33,634 nt of DNA from Actinomycetota bacterium. Lineage in GTDB: Bacteria; Actinomycetota; Thermoleophilia; RBG-16-64-13. The position numbers and the translations under genes are program-made. Below, piece by piece: positions 22,303-30,614 of the stretch (within the stretch, counting starts at the first letter, position 1; each line of letters starts with the position of its first letter). The notes under the pieces were generated by a model that saw only the letters and a program-made list of their open reading frames with translations, was not told the origin of the DNA and searched no databases. The stretch covers positions 1 to 33,634 of the forward strand of contig JAAYZX010000032.1 of assembly GCA_012514635.1 (NCBI GenBank), in the 5' to 3' direction.

Positions 22303-23673
22303 TCAAGCCCCTCCACGAAGTTGCGCGGAGTGCTTATGAAAACTGAAGCCCTCGCTCTCTGCCAGACGGGCCAGCGGCGGGGCTAGGGCCGCCGCCGCCT
22401 CCGGGCCCAGTTCGATCAACGACTGCCTACGCATGAAGGTCTGCACTCCCAGTGCCGACGCAAACCGAGCCGACCCTCCCGTAGGCAGCACATGGTTGGA
22501 GCCTGCTACGTAGTCCCCGAACGCCGTGGGCGTATGGTGACCCAAGAAGATGGCGCCTGCGTTGTGGAGGCGATCGAGGAGATCGCGAGGATGATCAAAG
22601 TGGATCTCAAGATGCTCGGGCGCGTACTCATCGGCAAGGGCACACGCCACCTCTACAAAATCCTGACCGGCCTCCGGATAGAAGGCAAAGAGGCGGGATG
22701 AAGCCTCCGCAGTTGCGGAATCAGCGGCCGCGGCGTGGTCGCCGGCGTCGGCCCCACGGGCGGTAACGCCGACATCAGCGGCCGCTTCGCCGGCACCTGT
22801 GGCGCCCATCCGCAGCTTTTCGATGACGGACGACACCTGTGCACAGAACTCGGCCGAATGCCCCATCAACACCGCCTCCGCGCCGCTCCCATGTTCTTCC
22901 TGGGCCAAGAGATCGGCCGCAACCCAATCAACCCGCGCGTTAGGGTCGGCTATTATCAGCACCTCACTGGGACCGGCCAGGCTGTCGATACCCACGATGC
23001 CAAACACCTGTCGCTTGGCCTCATTGACGTAGGCATTGCCCGGACCGCTGATTACATCTACACGGCCCACGGTCTCCGTACCGTAGGCGAGGGCTCCCAC
23101 CGCCTGGGCCCCACCCAAACGATATACCTCCTCCACCCCCAAGAGATGCGCTGCTGCCATAACGGACTCGTTCACCGACCCATCTCTTCCGGGCGGCGTA
23201 CAGATGGCCAGCTCCGCCACCCCCGCCACCTGCGCCGGCACCACGTTCATGATCACGGACGACGCATAAGAGCCCAGACCTCCCGGAACATATAATCCCG
23301 CACGACGAACAGGGCGCTGCCGAATACCGATACGCTGCCCTTGATCAGCCACTTCTTCCCAATCGGGGACCAGCTCGTGGCGATGGAACCAGGCACAGTT
23401 ATCACGGGCCAACTCTAGGGCGATGCGAAGATCCGAGTCCAACCGTTCCAAGGCTGCTCGTAGATCCTCCACCGGCACTCGGATATCGGCCGCCGAGACT
23501 TCGGGCCAGTCAAGCCGAGCCGTAGCGGAAACCAGGGCTTCATCACCGCGGAGGCGCACATCCGCCAGAATGTCAGACACCACACGGGCGATTTCGTCGC
23601 TACGCATCTGAGGCGGCCGCAGTCCCTTGACTGCAGACGGGACCGACGAAACAGAGAGAGATTGAATCAGCAC
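22303..23673 (-). CDS. hisD: Histidinol dehydrogenase with low-complexity insertion
   Basis: HisD oxidises histidinol to histidine in two NAD steps. The 456-residue product has the family blocks RRAGLYVPGGLGSYASSVIMNVVPA, RLGGAQAVGALAYGTE, SGPGNAYVNEAKRQVFG, GIDSLAGPSEVL, zinc ligands in AQEEHG, GDYVAGSNHVLPTGGSARF, and a C-terminal His near FSFHKHS. GTG 23673 is chosen for the start (GGAGG 7 nt upstream); the frame is open to 23787, but those residues do not fit the family. Between EKL and FAFYPE there is an Ala-rich low-complexity segment of about 38 residues, replacing a shorter conserved strand-helix. Within it a 12-bp sequence is repeated 54 bp apart in frame. It heads the his cluster. 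Confidence 0.93.
   Translation of the reverse strand: MLIQSLSVSSVPSAVKGLRPPQMRSDEIARVVSDILADVRLRGDEALVSATARLDWPEVSAADIRVPVEDLRAALERLDSDLRIALELARDNCAWFHRHELVPDWEEVADQGQRIGIRQRPVRRAGLYVPGGLGSYASSVIMNVVPAQVAGVAELAICTPPGRDGSVNESVMAAAHLLGVEEVYRLGGAQAVGALAYGTETVGRVDVISGPGNAYVNEAKRQVFGIVGIDSLAGPSEVLIIADPNARVDWVAADLLAQEEHGSGAEAVLMGHSAEFCAQVSSVIEKLRMGATGAGEAAADVGVTARGADAGDHAAAADSATAEASSRLFAFYPEAGQDFVEVACALADEYAPEHLEIHFDHPRDLLDRLHNAGAIFLGHHTPTAFGDYVAGSNHVLPTGGSARFASALGVQTFMRRQSLIELGPEAAAALAPPLARLAESEGFSFHKHSAQLRGGA
22720..22785. repeat. 12-bp direct repeat in the hisD insertion
   Basis: ATCAGCGGCCGC occurs at 22720-22731 and 22774-22785, 54 bp (18 codons) apart. In the minus-strand reading frame it encodes Ala-Ala-Ala-Asp in both copies. 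Confidence 0.85.
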
Positions 23674-23700
23674 GGCGAAGCCTCCAGCGACGGGCAGCAG

Positions 23701-23726
23701 CGTGGTCACACCACGTAAGGTTAGCA
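23701..23726 (-). promoter_or_regulatory. Candidate hisD promoter with overlapping operator-like palindrome
   Basis: On the minus strand TGCTAACCT (23726-23718) is an extended -10 match, giving a start near 23711 and a leader of about 38 nt. CGTGGT-CAC-ACCACG at 23701-23715 is a perfect inverted repeat lying over the predicted start, where a repressor could bind. No -35 hexamer is clear. Confidence 0.35.
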
Positions 23727-23753
23727 GGGGAAGCAGACGGGAGCGAACGGCGC

Positions 23754-23759
23754 TATTCT
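23754..23759 (+). promoter_or_regulatory. Candidate -10 element for the second MFS gene
   Basis: GCTATTCT contains TATTCT at 23754-23759, 34 bp before ATG 23793. It resembles other putative -10 sites in this window. No -35 element is clear. Confidence 0.25.
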
Positions 23760-23792
23760 GGGAGTCACGCTTTGTAACCCAACGCACAGAGA

Positions 23793-25145
23793 ATGATTGC
23801 CATCTTCAGACGCCTGAGTCAGTTACGCCGTCGCTACCCTAATCAGTTCTGGCTGGTGTTTGTCGGCAACCTGATCAGCACCATTGGCGTCAGCATGATC
23901 TGGCCCTTCATGATGGTGTATGCAGGTGAGCGACTGCAGTTGCCCATGACGGCCGTTGGAAGCCTGCTGACCCTCAACTCAGCATTCTCGCTCATAGCCT
24001 CATTCGTGGCAGGCGCATTGGCGGACCGCGTCGGACGCAGGGTGGTCATGATCGTGGGGATGGCTCTGCAGGGCGTCGTATACGTGTTCTTCAGTTTCGC
24101 CGATTCCCTGTGGATGTTCGCAGTATTGATGGCCGCCGGCGGCTTCGTCAGCCCCATCTACCGCGTGGGGGTAGATGCCATGGTGGCCGATCTCGTTCCC
24201 GAACAGAGACGCATCGATGCATACGCGCTCCTGCGCATGGGCAACAACGCCGGCGTGGCAATTGGACCCAGCGTGGGCGGATTCCTAGCCACTCGTTCAT
24301 ACACCATCATCTTCTTCTGCGCCGCGGCAGGTCTACTGCTGTACAGTCTCCTGACTCTGCTGTTCTCCAAGGAAACCATCCCTCGCCGCAGCGGGAGTGA
24401 GGCAGATACTCAAGAGAAACGAGGCGGCTACTTCGCCGTTTTCGCCGACCGTCGCTTCATGGCCACCATGGTCGGCTTCACCATTGCCACTGTCGGCGCT
24501 GCGCTCATGTTTGTACTGCTTGCCGTCTACGCCAAGACTCAGTTCGGCATCCCGGAGAGCCAGTATGGATTTATAATGGCCTCCAATGCCCTCGTAGTGG
24601 TGGTGTTCCAGATGATGGCCACCCGCATTTCTAGACGCTTCCCACCGTACCGCGTCCTCGCACTGGGCTCGTTGCTGTACAGCGTGGGTATCGGAAGCAT
24701 CGCTCTAGGCAGCAGCTTCCTGGCCTTCCTGGCCAGTATGCTTATTCTCACCCTGGGCGAGTTGCTGCTGGTGCCCACCACCTCCGCTCTGGTAGCCAAT
24801 ATGGCACCTCCCGACATGCGTGGCAGATACATGAGCATCTATGGCTTGACTTGGGGCGCAGGCTCGGGGATCGGTCCGGTGTTCGGCGGGTTCCTGAGCG
24901 ATACCATCGGCCCTCGCGCCATCTGGCTGGGCGGAGCCATCATCTGCATAATCAGTGCCGCCCTGTTCGGTGTGCTGGCCCGACGTACTCGTCCTCCCGC
25001 CTCGGGCCCGGGTGCTACCGAGCCGGCAACCGCGGGCTCGACCGGCGCGGGTCCGGCAGGCACGGGAGCTTCGGTCACGGAATCGTCCTCGGTGCGCTTC
25101 AGTCCTTCAGATACCGCTCGAAGTGCCCTACCAGACGCCGCATGA
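23793..25145 (+). CDS. Major facilitator superfamily transporter with long C-terminal tail
   Basis: The 450-residue product has about 12 hydrophobic segments, with MFS motif A in the loop 2-3 (GALADRVGRRVVMIVG). The block VPEQRRIDAYALLRMGNNAGVAIGPSVGGFL is typical of multidrug or drug-resistance MFS members. The substrate is unknown. After the last membrane segment (about residue 400) comes a 46-residue Gly/Ala/Thr/Ser-rich tail. The last 47 bp overlap the 3' end of the convergent S9 peptidase gene. The ribosome site (CAGAGAG) before ATG 23793 is weak. It diverges from hisD. Confidence 0.87.
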   Translation: MIAIFRRLSQLRRRYPNQFWLVFVGNLISTIGVSMIWPFMMVYAGERLQLPMTAVGSLLTLNSAFSLIASFVAGALADRVGRRVVMIVGMALQGVVYVFFSFADSLWMFAVLMAAGGFVSPIYRVGVDAMVADLVPEQRRIDAYALLRMGNNAGVAIGPSVGGFLATRSYTIIFFCAAAGLLLYSLLTLLFSKETIPRRSGSEADTQEKRGGYFAVFADRRFMATMVGFTIATVGAALMFVLLAVYAKTQFGIPESQYGFIMASNALVVVVFQMMATRISRRFPPYRVLALGSLLYSVGIGSIALGSSFLAFLASMLILTLGELLLVPTTSALVANMAPPDMRGRYMSIYGLTWGAGSGIGPVFGGFLSDTIGPRAIWLGGAIICIISAALFGVLARRTRPPASGPGATEPATAGSTGAGPAGTGASVTESSSVRFSPSDTARSALPDAA

Positions 25146-27378
25146 GGTATAGAGCATAGTCCGAGCGCTGAGACCAAGCGTGGGTGGCCGCCGGTGCCAA
25201 AGCCACCTCGAAGTCTTTGCCCAAGCGCATCAGTTCCTCGGCCAACACCATTGACGTCTGGAACGGCACCACGTCGTCCTGCATACCGTGAATGATTAGC
25301 AGATGATCGCGCAGATTGACGGCGTACTGCAGGGCGCCGCGCGCGAAGGTCTCGGGGTGGGTCTGGGGGCGACGGCAGATGGCCACGTCATCGCTGCCGA
25401 AGAAATGGGGATCCACGGCCGGCGCCGCGGCCACGCCGGCGCGGAAGAGCGCCGGTTTGCGCAGCAGCGAGTAGATGGTCAGTGTGCCGCCGTAGCTGGT
25501 GCCCCAGACGCCCAGACGGTCGCCATCCACGTACGGGAGCGTCTTCACATAGTCCACCGCGCTGTGGATGTCTTCCAGGTCGCCGCCGCCCCAGTCCATG
25601 AGGAAGGCCTCGCGAAAGTCGCGACCGTAGCCGGTGCTGCCCCGCACGTCCACCTGCACCACGATGTAGCCGAGTTCAGCCGCCAGGTACTGCTGCAGCG
25701 CCGCGAAGCGCGGCTCCCAACGATTACGCACCGTATTGGAGTACATGTTGCCGAATATGACCGGATGCTTCCGTGAACGATTCAGGTAAGGAGGGTCGAT
25801 GATACGAGCGTGCACAGCAAAACGATCTGACCGATGCGGGAACGAGACGTACCGTGCCGCCTGCCACGTGACGGTGTCGAATTGCGACGGCCGCGAGTGC
25901 GTGATGCGGCGAGGATCTGCCGGAACGGCGGCATCGGTGAGATAGAGCTCGGGCGCGGTGACATCGTCGGTGGATAGCAGGGCGAGCGTGTGCCCGTCGG
26001 GCGAGAGGAACGGCGTGTGCACGCCGGGGCGGGTGGTAAGACGAACCCGAGTGGTTCCCAGCTCATCCGTGCGCCACACGTGGCGCTCATAAGGGCTGGG
26101 TTCGGAAGACACGTAAAGGATATCACCGGCACCGGGCACGGCTGGACCGGGGCGCTCCACAGGGATGCCGGGACCGGTCACGTCGAAGGAGTCCGGGGTG
26201 AGAACGCGCACGGAGCCGGCACAGAAGACCAGATCCGGCGAGAAACTTTCCCCGAGAACAGCGAGGTGAGCGCCGTCGCGAGCGTCGCGGTGGACGTCGC
26301 TGCGGGCGCCACCATGAGTGTCGCCGTCCCGAGGCGCCACGGACGGATCGAACAGATAGAGACGATAGCGATCGTCGAGGTCGCCACTCACAAGGATGCG
26401 ACGCCCGTCGTCATGCCAGGCCGACGCGATGTCGTTGTAGATGCGGGACTCGCGATGATCGTGCCAGATCTCGGTGAAGTGGCCGGTCCGCGGGTCGGCC
26501 AGAAGCAGATGCCGGTCGACGGCGTCATCCGTCTCCCGGTCGATGAGCAGGATCCCCGACGGCGACCAGGCAAAGGAGACGATACGAGTGGCGGTGGCCG
26601 CGGGCAGGTCGAGCAGACACAGAGAGTCTTCTTCCACATCATACAACCCGATGGTGCGCGACTCGTTGACGTCACCCGGCCGCCCGCGACGCAGAACGTT
26701 CATGACCGGCGCTTCGCTCAGGTAGTAGGGCAGGGACATAGTGGGCACCTGCCTGCGATCCACCACGTGCACGGCGAGGTGGCGGCCGTCCGGTGACCAC
26801 GCGTAGGACGGAGGCCCGCCCCACGTGGCCGGACCGATCTCGACGTCGCGGCGGTAATAGGTACCCAGGGGCACGTCGCCTACCGCCGGACGGCCGATGG
26901 CCGTGACCCGCTCGGGTAGACCGCCCGCCCACGGCAGGAACCAGAGATCACCGTCCTCCAGGAACGAGATCAGTCGTCCATCCGGTGAGATACCGAGTTC
27001 CGTCCTTTCGGATCCCGAGGCTTCCTCCCCCACCGACGACGCCGCTACCGGCGATGTGAGGCGCCGCGGCGTGCCGCCGGGCGCCCCCACTTCCCACACT
27101 TCCCCCCCGCAGAGAAACACCACAGCATCCGACCACGGACTCCAGACCAGATCGCTCACGCCTCCCGCCTCACGCACCTCTTCCCATGCCCGCGTCAGAC
27201 ATACAGGCGTGATCTCTTCACGCTCCACCAACCAGATCTCCCGCACACCCATTCCGGTATCGTCCCATAGGAATGCCAGGTGTCGTCCGTCGGGCGACCA
27301 CCGCAGCTCGGCCGGCGCCGTGCCGGCAGGCGCCGGCCGGCCGGTGATAAGTTCCAGAGTCAAGGGCGATTCGGCCAT
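25099..27378 (-). CDS. S9-family serine peptidase (dipeptidyl-peptidase IV/acylaminoacyl-type)
   Basis: The 759-residue product has an N-terminal beta-propeller (repeated W/SPDG blades such as ELRWSPDGRHLAFLW, YAWSPDGRHLAVHV, TPFLSPDGHTLALLS) and a C-terminal alpha/beta hydrolase. The catalytic residues are Ser at about 628 in WGTSYGGTL, Asp at about 701 in HGMQDDVVPF and His at about 733 in ATHAWS. It should cleave short peptides, releasing dipeptides or acylated residues. No signal peptide is visible, so it is probably cytoplasmic. ATG 27378 is preferred (GAGAGGA upstream; MAESPLTLELIT fits the family); the frame remains open to 27642. It is divergent from the UPF0182 gene and converges on the MFS gene. 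Confidence 0.9.
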   Translation of the reverse strand: MAESPLTLELITGRPAPAGTAPAELRWSPDGRHLAFLWDDTGMGVREIWLVEREEITPVCLTRAWEEVREAGGVSDLVWSPWSDAVVFLCGGEVWEVGAPGGTPRRLTSPVAASSVGEEASGSERTELGISPDGRLISFLEDGDLWFLPWAGGLPERVTAIGRPAVGDVPLGTYYRRDVEIGPATWGGPPSYAWSPDGRHLAVHVVDRRQVPTMSLPYYLSEAPVMNVLRRGRPGDVNESRTIGLYDVEEDSLCLLDLPAATATRIVSFAWSPSGILLIDRETDDAVDRHLLLADPRTGHFTEIWHDHRESRIYNDIASAWHDDGRRILVSGDLDDRYRLYLFDPSVAPRDGDTHGGARSDVHRDARDGAHLAVLGESFSPDLVFCAGSVRVLTPDSFDVTGPGIPVERPGPAVPGAGDILYVSSEPSPYERHVWRTDELGTTRVRLTTRPGVHTPFLSPDGHTLALLSTDDVTAPELYLTDAAVPADPRRITHSRPSQFDTVTWQAARYVSFPHRSDRFAVHARIIDPPYLNRSRKHPVIFGNMYSNTVRNRWEPRFAALQQYLAAELGYIVVQVDVRGSTGYGRDFREAFLMDWGGGDLEDIHSAVDYVKTLPYVDGDRLGVWGTSYGGTLTIYSLLRKPALFRAGVAAAPAVDPHFFGSDDVAICRRPQTHPETFARGALQYAVNLRDHLLIIHGMQDDVVPFQTSMVLAEELMRLGKDFEVALAPAATHAWSQRSDYALYLMRRLVGHFERYLKD

Positions 27379-27507
27379 GACCGTCCTCTCGTTCCATTTG
27401 GATATCACTCGTTGCGCTTCCCCGATCGGTCCCTCGCGACCGGTCCGGAAGTTGTCTGGCAGCATACACGGGGGCGCCCAAACCGGACGCCGATGATGCT
27501 CTTCGGC

Positions 27508-27513
27508 TATCCT
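27508..27513 (+). promoter_or_regulatory. Candidate -10 element for the UPF0182 gene
   Basis: GGCTATCCT contains TATCCT at 27508-27513, 60 bp before ATG 27574, and resembles the site before hisB. No -35 hexamer is clear. Confidence 0.25.
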
Positions 27514-27573
27514 GGAGAGCAGGAACGCCGCACCCACCCCAACACGGAAGACATCCGGCCACCGGGAGACACG

Positions 27574-30456
27574 ATGACCGAAATGCCGAAAACCCCAGCC
27601 GACATCCTCTTGGAGAACTTGAGGAAGTGGAGAGAAGGCCACACAACTGACGCCAAGGAGGCAGGCGAAGAACCCAGGAGACGCAATATACCCCGCCGCA
27701 CCAAGATCGTTCTGTGGATATTAGCCATCATCATAGCGGTAGTGATACTGGCATTCATCCTTTCCAGCTTCTGGAGTGAAATCCTTTGGTTCGATGAAGT
27801 CGGATACCGCGGCATCTTCCTAACCCGTATCTGGGCACCTCTGGCCCTCGGCGTGGTCGCCGGAATAGTGTTCTTCGCGGTCTTCTATCTCAACCTCCGT
27901 TTGGCTCGGCGACTTTCCCCCCGCCTGCGGGTGGCGGCACGAAACCAGGACGATGAAGGCACGGAGATACTGGAGCTCATTCCCACTCCTGATCGTTCTG
28001 TGAATCGCATCTTGCTCATAGGCTCGATGGTTGTCGCACTATTCTTCGCAGTGGGCACCGCCGGCGGATGGCAAGAAATACTTCTGTTTTTCAACCGCGT
28101 GGACTTCGGCTATACCGACCCCATCTTCAACCGCGATGCTTCTTTTTATGTGTACGTACTGCCCATTCTGCGACGCCTGCTTGGATTCTTCAGCAGTCTC
28201 CTGATTGTCACGCTGATCGCTACGACTTCCGTTTACGTATTCGATCGCGCCATCACTCGTCCGGCCACAGGGCGCGGTTTCATTCTGGCGCCTCACGTCA
28301 AAGCCCACCTCTCCCTGCTGGCGGCCCTGATACTCGTAGGCAAGGCGGTCGAATTTTTCATACAGCGGTGGGAGTTGCTGTACTCAACCCGGGGCGTAAC
28401 TTTCGGAGCGGGCTACACGGACGCCACCGTGCAGCTGCCGGTGCTGGGGGTCCTGGCAGCGGTAGCGTTGATCTCAGCGGTTATCTTCCTGGTAAACATC
28501 CACTATCGAGGATGGAAACTTCCCATCGTCTCTGTGGGACTACTGGTTGTAGTGTGGGTCGGCGCAGGCGCCATCTATCCGGCAATCATTCAGCAGTACC
28601 GGGTATCGCCCAACGAGATTCAAATGGAGACTCCATACATCGTCAACAACATTGAAGCCACGCGCTTCGCGTTCGGCCTCGATAACACGATAACTAAGCC
28701 ATTCCCGGCCAAACAACAACTCACTCTGGAGGATATCGAGAACAATAAGGCCACCATCGATAACATCCGACTCTGGGATCCGCGCCCCCTGCTGGACACC
28801 TACTCGCAGCTACAGGAAATCCGGCTGTACTATCGCTTCAAAGACGTCGACGTCGATCGCTACCATGTGGATGACAATTACCGGCAGGTGATGCTCGCCG
28901 CCCGCGAACTAGATCAATCCGACCTGCAGGCGCAGGCCAAGACTTGGGTCAATGAACGCATCACGTACACGCACGGCTACGGTGTTGTAGCCTGTGCCGT
29001 CAATGAGGTACGCGGCGAAGGACTTCCCGCATTCCTCATTGAGGATATCCCGCCCCAGACCAAAACAGATCTCAGCGTCACCCGACCCGAGATCTACTAC
29101 GGTGAGATCGGCAACGAGTTCGTGTTGGTCAAAACCACCGCACTGGAATTCGACTACCCCAGCGGTAATGAAAACGTGTTCACCACCTACGAAGGTGAAG
29201 GCGGGGTACCCATCACCGGCTTCTTCAAGCAGTTGGCCTTCACCATCAAGTTCCGAGACCTCAAGCTGCTGTTCTCCGAATACCTCACGCCGGAAACGCG
29301 CATCATGTATAAGCGCACCATCCGCGAGCGGGTGCAGGCGATCGCCCCCTTCCTGCAATACGACCGCGATCCGTACATCGTCATCCGTGACGACGGTTCC
29401 CTGGTTTGGATCATGGACGTCTACACCACCACCGGCCGCTTCCCGTACGCACAACCTACCGGGCAAGACCTCAACTACATCAGGAATTCGATCAAGGTGG
29501 TGATCGACGCCTATCACGGCGATGTCACTTTCTACCAGATCGATCCTGACGACGCTATGGCCACCGCCTGGAGCAATGTCTTCCCGGAACTGCTGCGTCC
29601 CGGCAGCGAGCTACCCGACGATCTCCGGCAACACCTGCGCTATCCGGAGGACATGTTCTCCATCCAGGCCGACAAGATGACGGTCTACCACATGCAGGAT
29701 CCACAGACCTTCTACAACAAGGAAGACGTCTGGCAAATCCCTGAGGAGATCTATTTCAATGAAGAGGTCCGCGTAGAGCCCTATTACATCATCATGGGCC
29801 TGCCCGGGGAGCGCGAAGAGGAGTTCATCCTGCTCCAGCCCTTCACCCCGCTGGAACGCAAGAATATGATTGCCTGGATGTGCGGGCGCATGGACGGGGA
29901 CAACTATGGGCAAATCGTTATATTTGACTTCCCCAAGGATACACTCATCTTTGGCCCCTCCCAGGTTGAAGCGCGCATCACCAACGACACCGAGATATCG
30001 GCGCAGATCACGCTCTGGAGCCAGGCCGGAAGCCGAGTGATCCGCGGCAACCTCCTGGTCATCCCGGTGGAGGACAGCGTCATGTACGTGGAGCCCCTCT
30101 TCCTCCAGGCCGAGCAAAGCCCCATTCCCGAACTGCGACGGGTCATCGTGAACTACGGGGACGAAGTGGTCATGGAACCTACACTGGCAGACGGACTGAA
30201 ACGCATCTTCGGCTCCAGCCCGCCCTCCACAACCGAGCCGCCCAGTACCACCACAACGGAGCCGACCGAGACTACGATCACCACGGCACCGCCCACCACC
30301 ACGTCTACCACCGCCGGCCTACCCGCCGATGCGGCCGAATTGATAGCTCGGGCCGAGGAGCTCTACCAGCAGATCCTCACCAACCAGGGCGAGACTCAGC
30401 AGCTCATCAACGAACTGGGGCGTGTACTGGACGACTTGGCCAGAATCCGGCAATAG
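27574..30456 (+). CDS. UPF0182 family large membrane protein
   Basis: The 960-residue product matches the UPF0182 (COG1615) family in length and layout. It has seven membrane segments at about 44-66, 85-107, 144-164, 200-222, 245-262, 288-308 and 316-336. A large external domain of about 530 residues follows, with family-like blocks NEIQMETPYIVNNIEATRFAFGL, LWDPRPLLDTYSQLQEIRLYY, RPEIYYGEIGNEFVLVKT and YPEDMFSIQADKMTVYHM. A Thr/Pro-rich linker and a short C-terminal coiled coil (AAELIARAEELYQQIL...) end it. The function is unknown; the family is common in Actinobacteria, Cyanobacteria and some anaerobic Firmicutes. ATG 27574 with GGGAG upstream is chosen; the frame is open further back but overlaps the divergent peptidase gene. 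Confidence 0.9.
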   Translation: MTEMPKTPADILLENLRKWREGHTTDAKEAGEEPRRRNIPRRTKIVLWILAIIIAVVILAFILSSFWSEILWFDEVGYRGIFLTRIWAPLALGVVAGIVFFAVFYLNLRLARRLSPRLRVAARNQDDEGTEILELIPTPDRSVNRILLIGSMVVALFFAVGTAGGWQEILLFFNRVDFGYTDPIFNRDASFYVYVLPILRRLLGFFSSLLIVTLIATTSVYVFDRAITRPATGRGFILAPHVKAHLSLLAALILVGKAVEFFIQRWELLYSTRGVTFGAGYTDATVQLPVLGVLAAVALISAVIFLVNIHYRGWKLPIVSVGLLVVVWVGAGAIYPAIIQQYRVSPNEIQMETPYIVNNIEATRFAFGLDNTITKPFPAKQQLTLEDIENNKATIDNIRLWDPRPLLDTYSQLQEIRLYYRFKDVDVDRYHVDDNYRQVMLAARELDQSDLQAQAKTWVNERITYTHGYGVVACAVNEVRGEGLPAFLIEDIPPQTKTDLSVTRPEIYYGEIGNEFVLVKTTALEFDYPSGNENVFTTYEGEGGVPITGFFKQLAFTIKFRDLKLLFSEYLTPETRIMYKRTIRERVQAIAPFLQYDRDPYIVIRDDGSLVWIMDVYTTTGRFPYAQPTGQDLNYIRNSIKVVIDAYHGDVTFYQIDPDDAMATAWSNVFPELLRPGSELPDDLRQHLRYPEDMFSIQADKMTVYHMQDPQTFYNKEDVWQIPEEIYFNEEVRVEPYYIIMGLPGEREEEFILLQPFTPLERKNMIAWMCGRMDGDNYGQIVIFDFPKDTLIFGPSQVEARITNDTEISAQITLWSQAGSRVIRGNLLVIPVEDSVMYVEPLFLQAEQSPIPELRRVIVNYGDEVVMEPTLADGLKRIFGSSPPSTTEPPSTTTTEPTETTITTAPPTTTSTTAGLPADAAELIARAEELYQQILTNQGETQQLINELGRVLDDLARIRQ

Positions 30457-30506
30457 AGAAGACGCATATCTCTGCACCCGGCACGATAGAATGTCGCACA
30501 ATGTGA

Positions 30507-30537
30507 GCCCCCGGCCGCGCAGGGCGCGGCCGGGGGC
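30507..30537. terminator. Perfect 14-bp GC hairpin after the UPF0182 gene
   Basis: GCCCCCGGCCGCGC, loop AGG, and the exact complement. It lies 50 bp after the stop of the UPF0182 gene and has no T-tract. Confidence 0.6.
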
Positions 30538-30539
30538 CG

Positions 30540-30574
30540 GGCGTGGCGGCCCGGCGTAGCCGGGCCGCCACGCC
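30540..30574. terminator. Second perfect hairpin, 16 bp, upstream of carB
   Basis: GGCGTGGCGGCCCGGC, loop GTA, and the exact complement. It follows the previous hairpin after 2 bp and ends 27 bp before the carB ribosome site. It could act as a tandem terminator or as a structured carB leader. A TAGAAT at 30487-30492 upstream of both is a possible -10. Confidence 0.55.
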
Positions 30575-30614
30575 GCTAGAACCCAACCGCCACCACGCGC
30601 AGGAGAGCAGCAGC

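Noticed and set aside
25990-26796. 268-codon plus-strand open frame
   Set aside because: It is antisense to the S9 peptidase propeller; GC-rich genes commonly leave such open frames.
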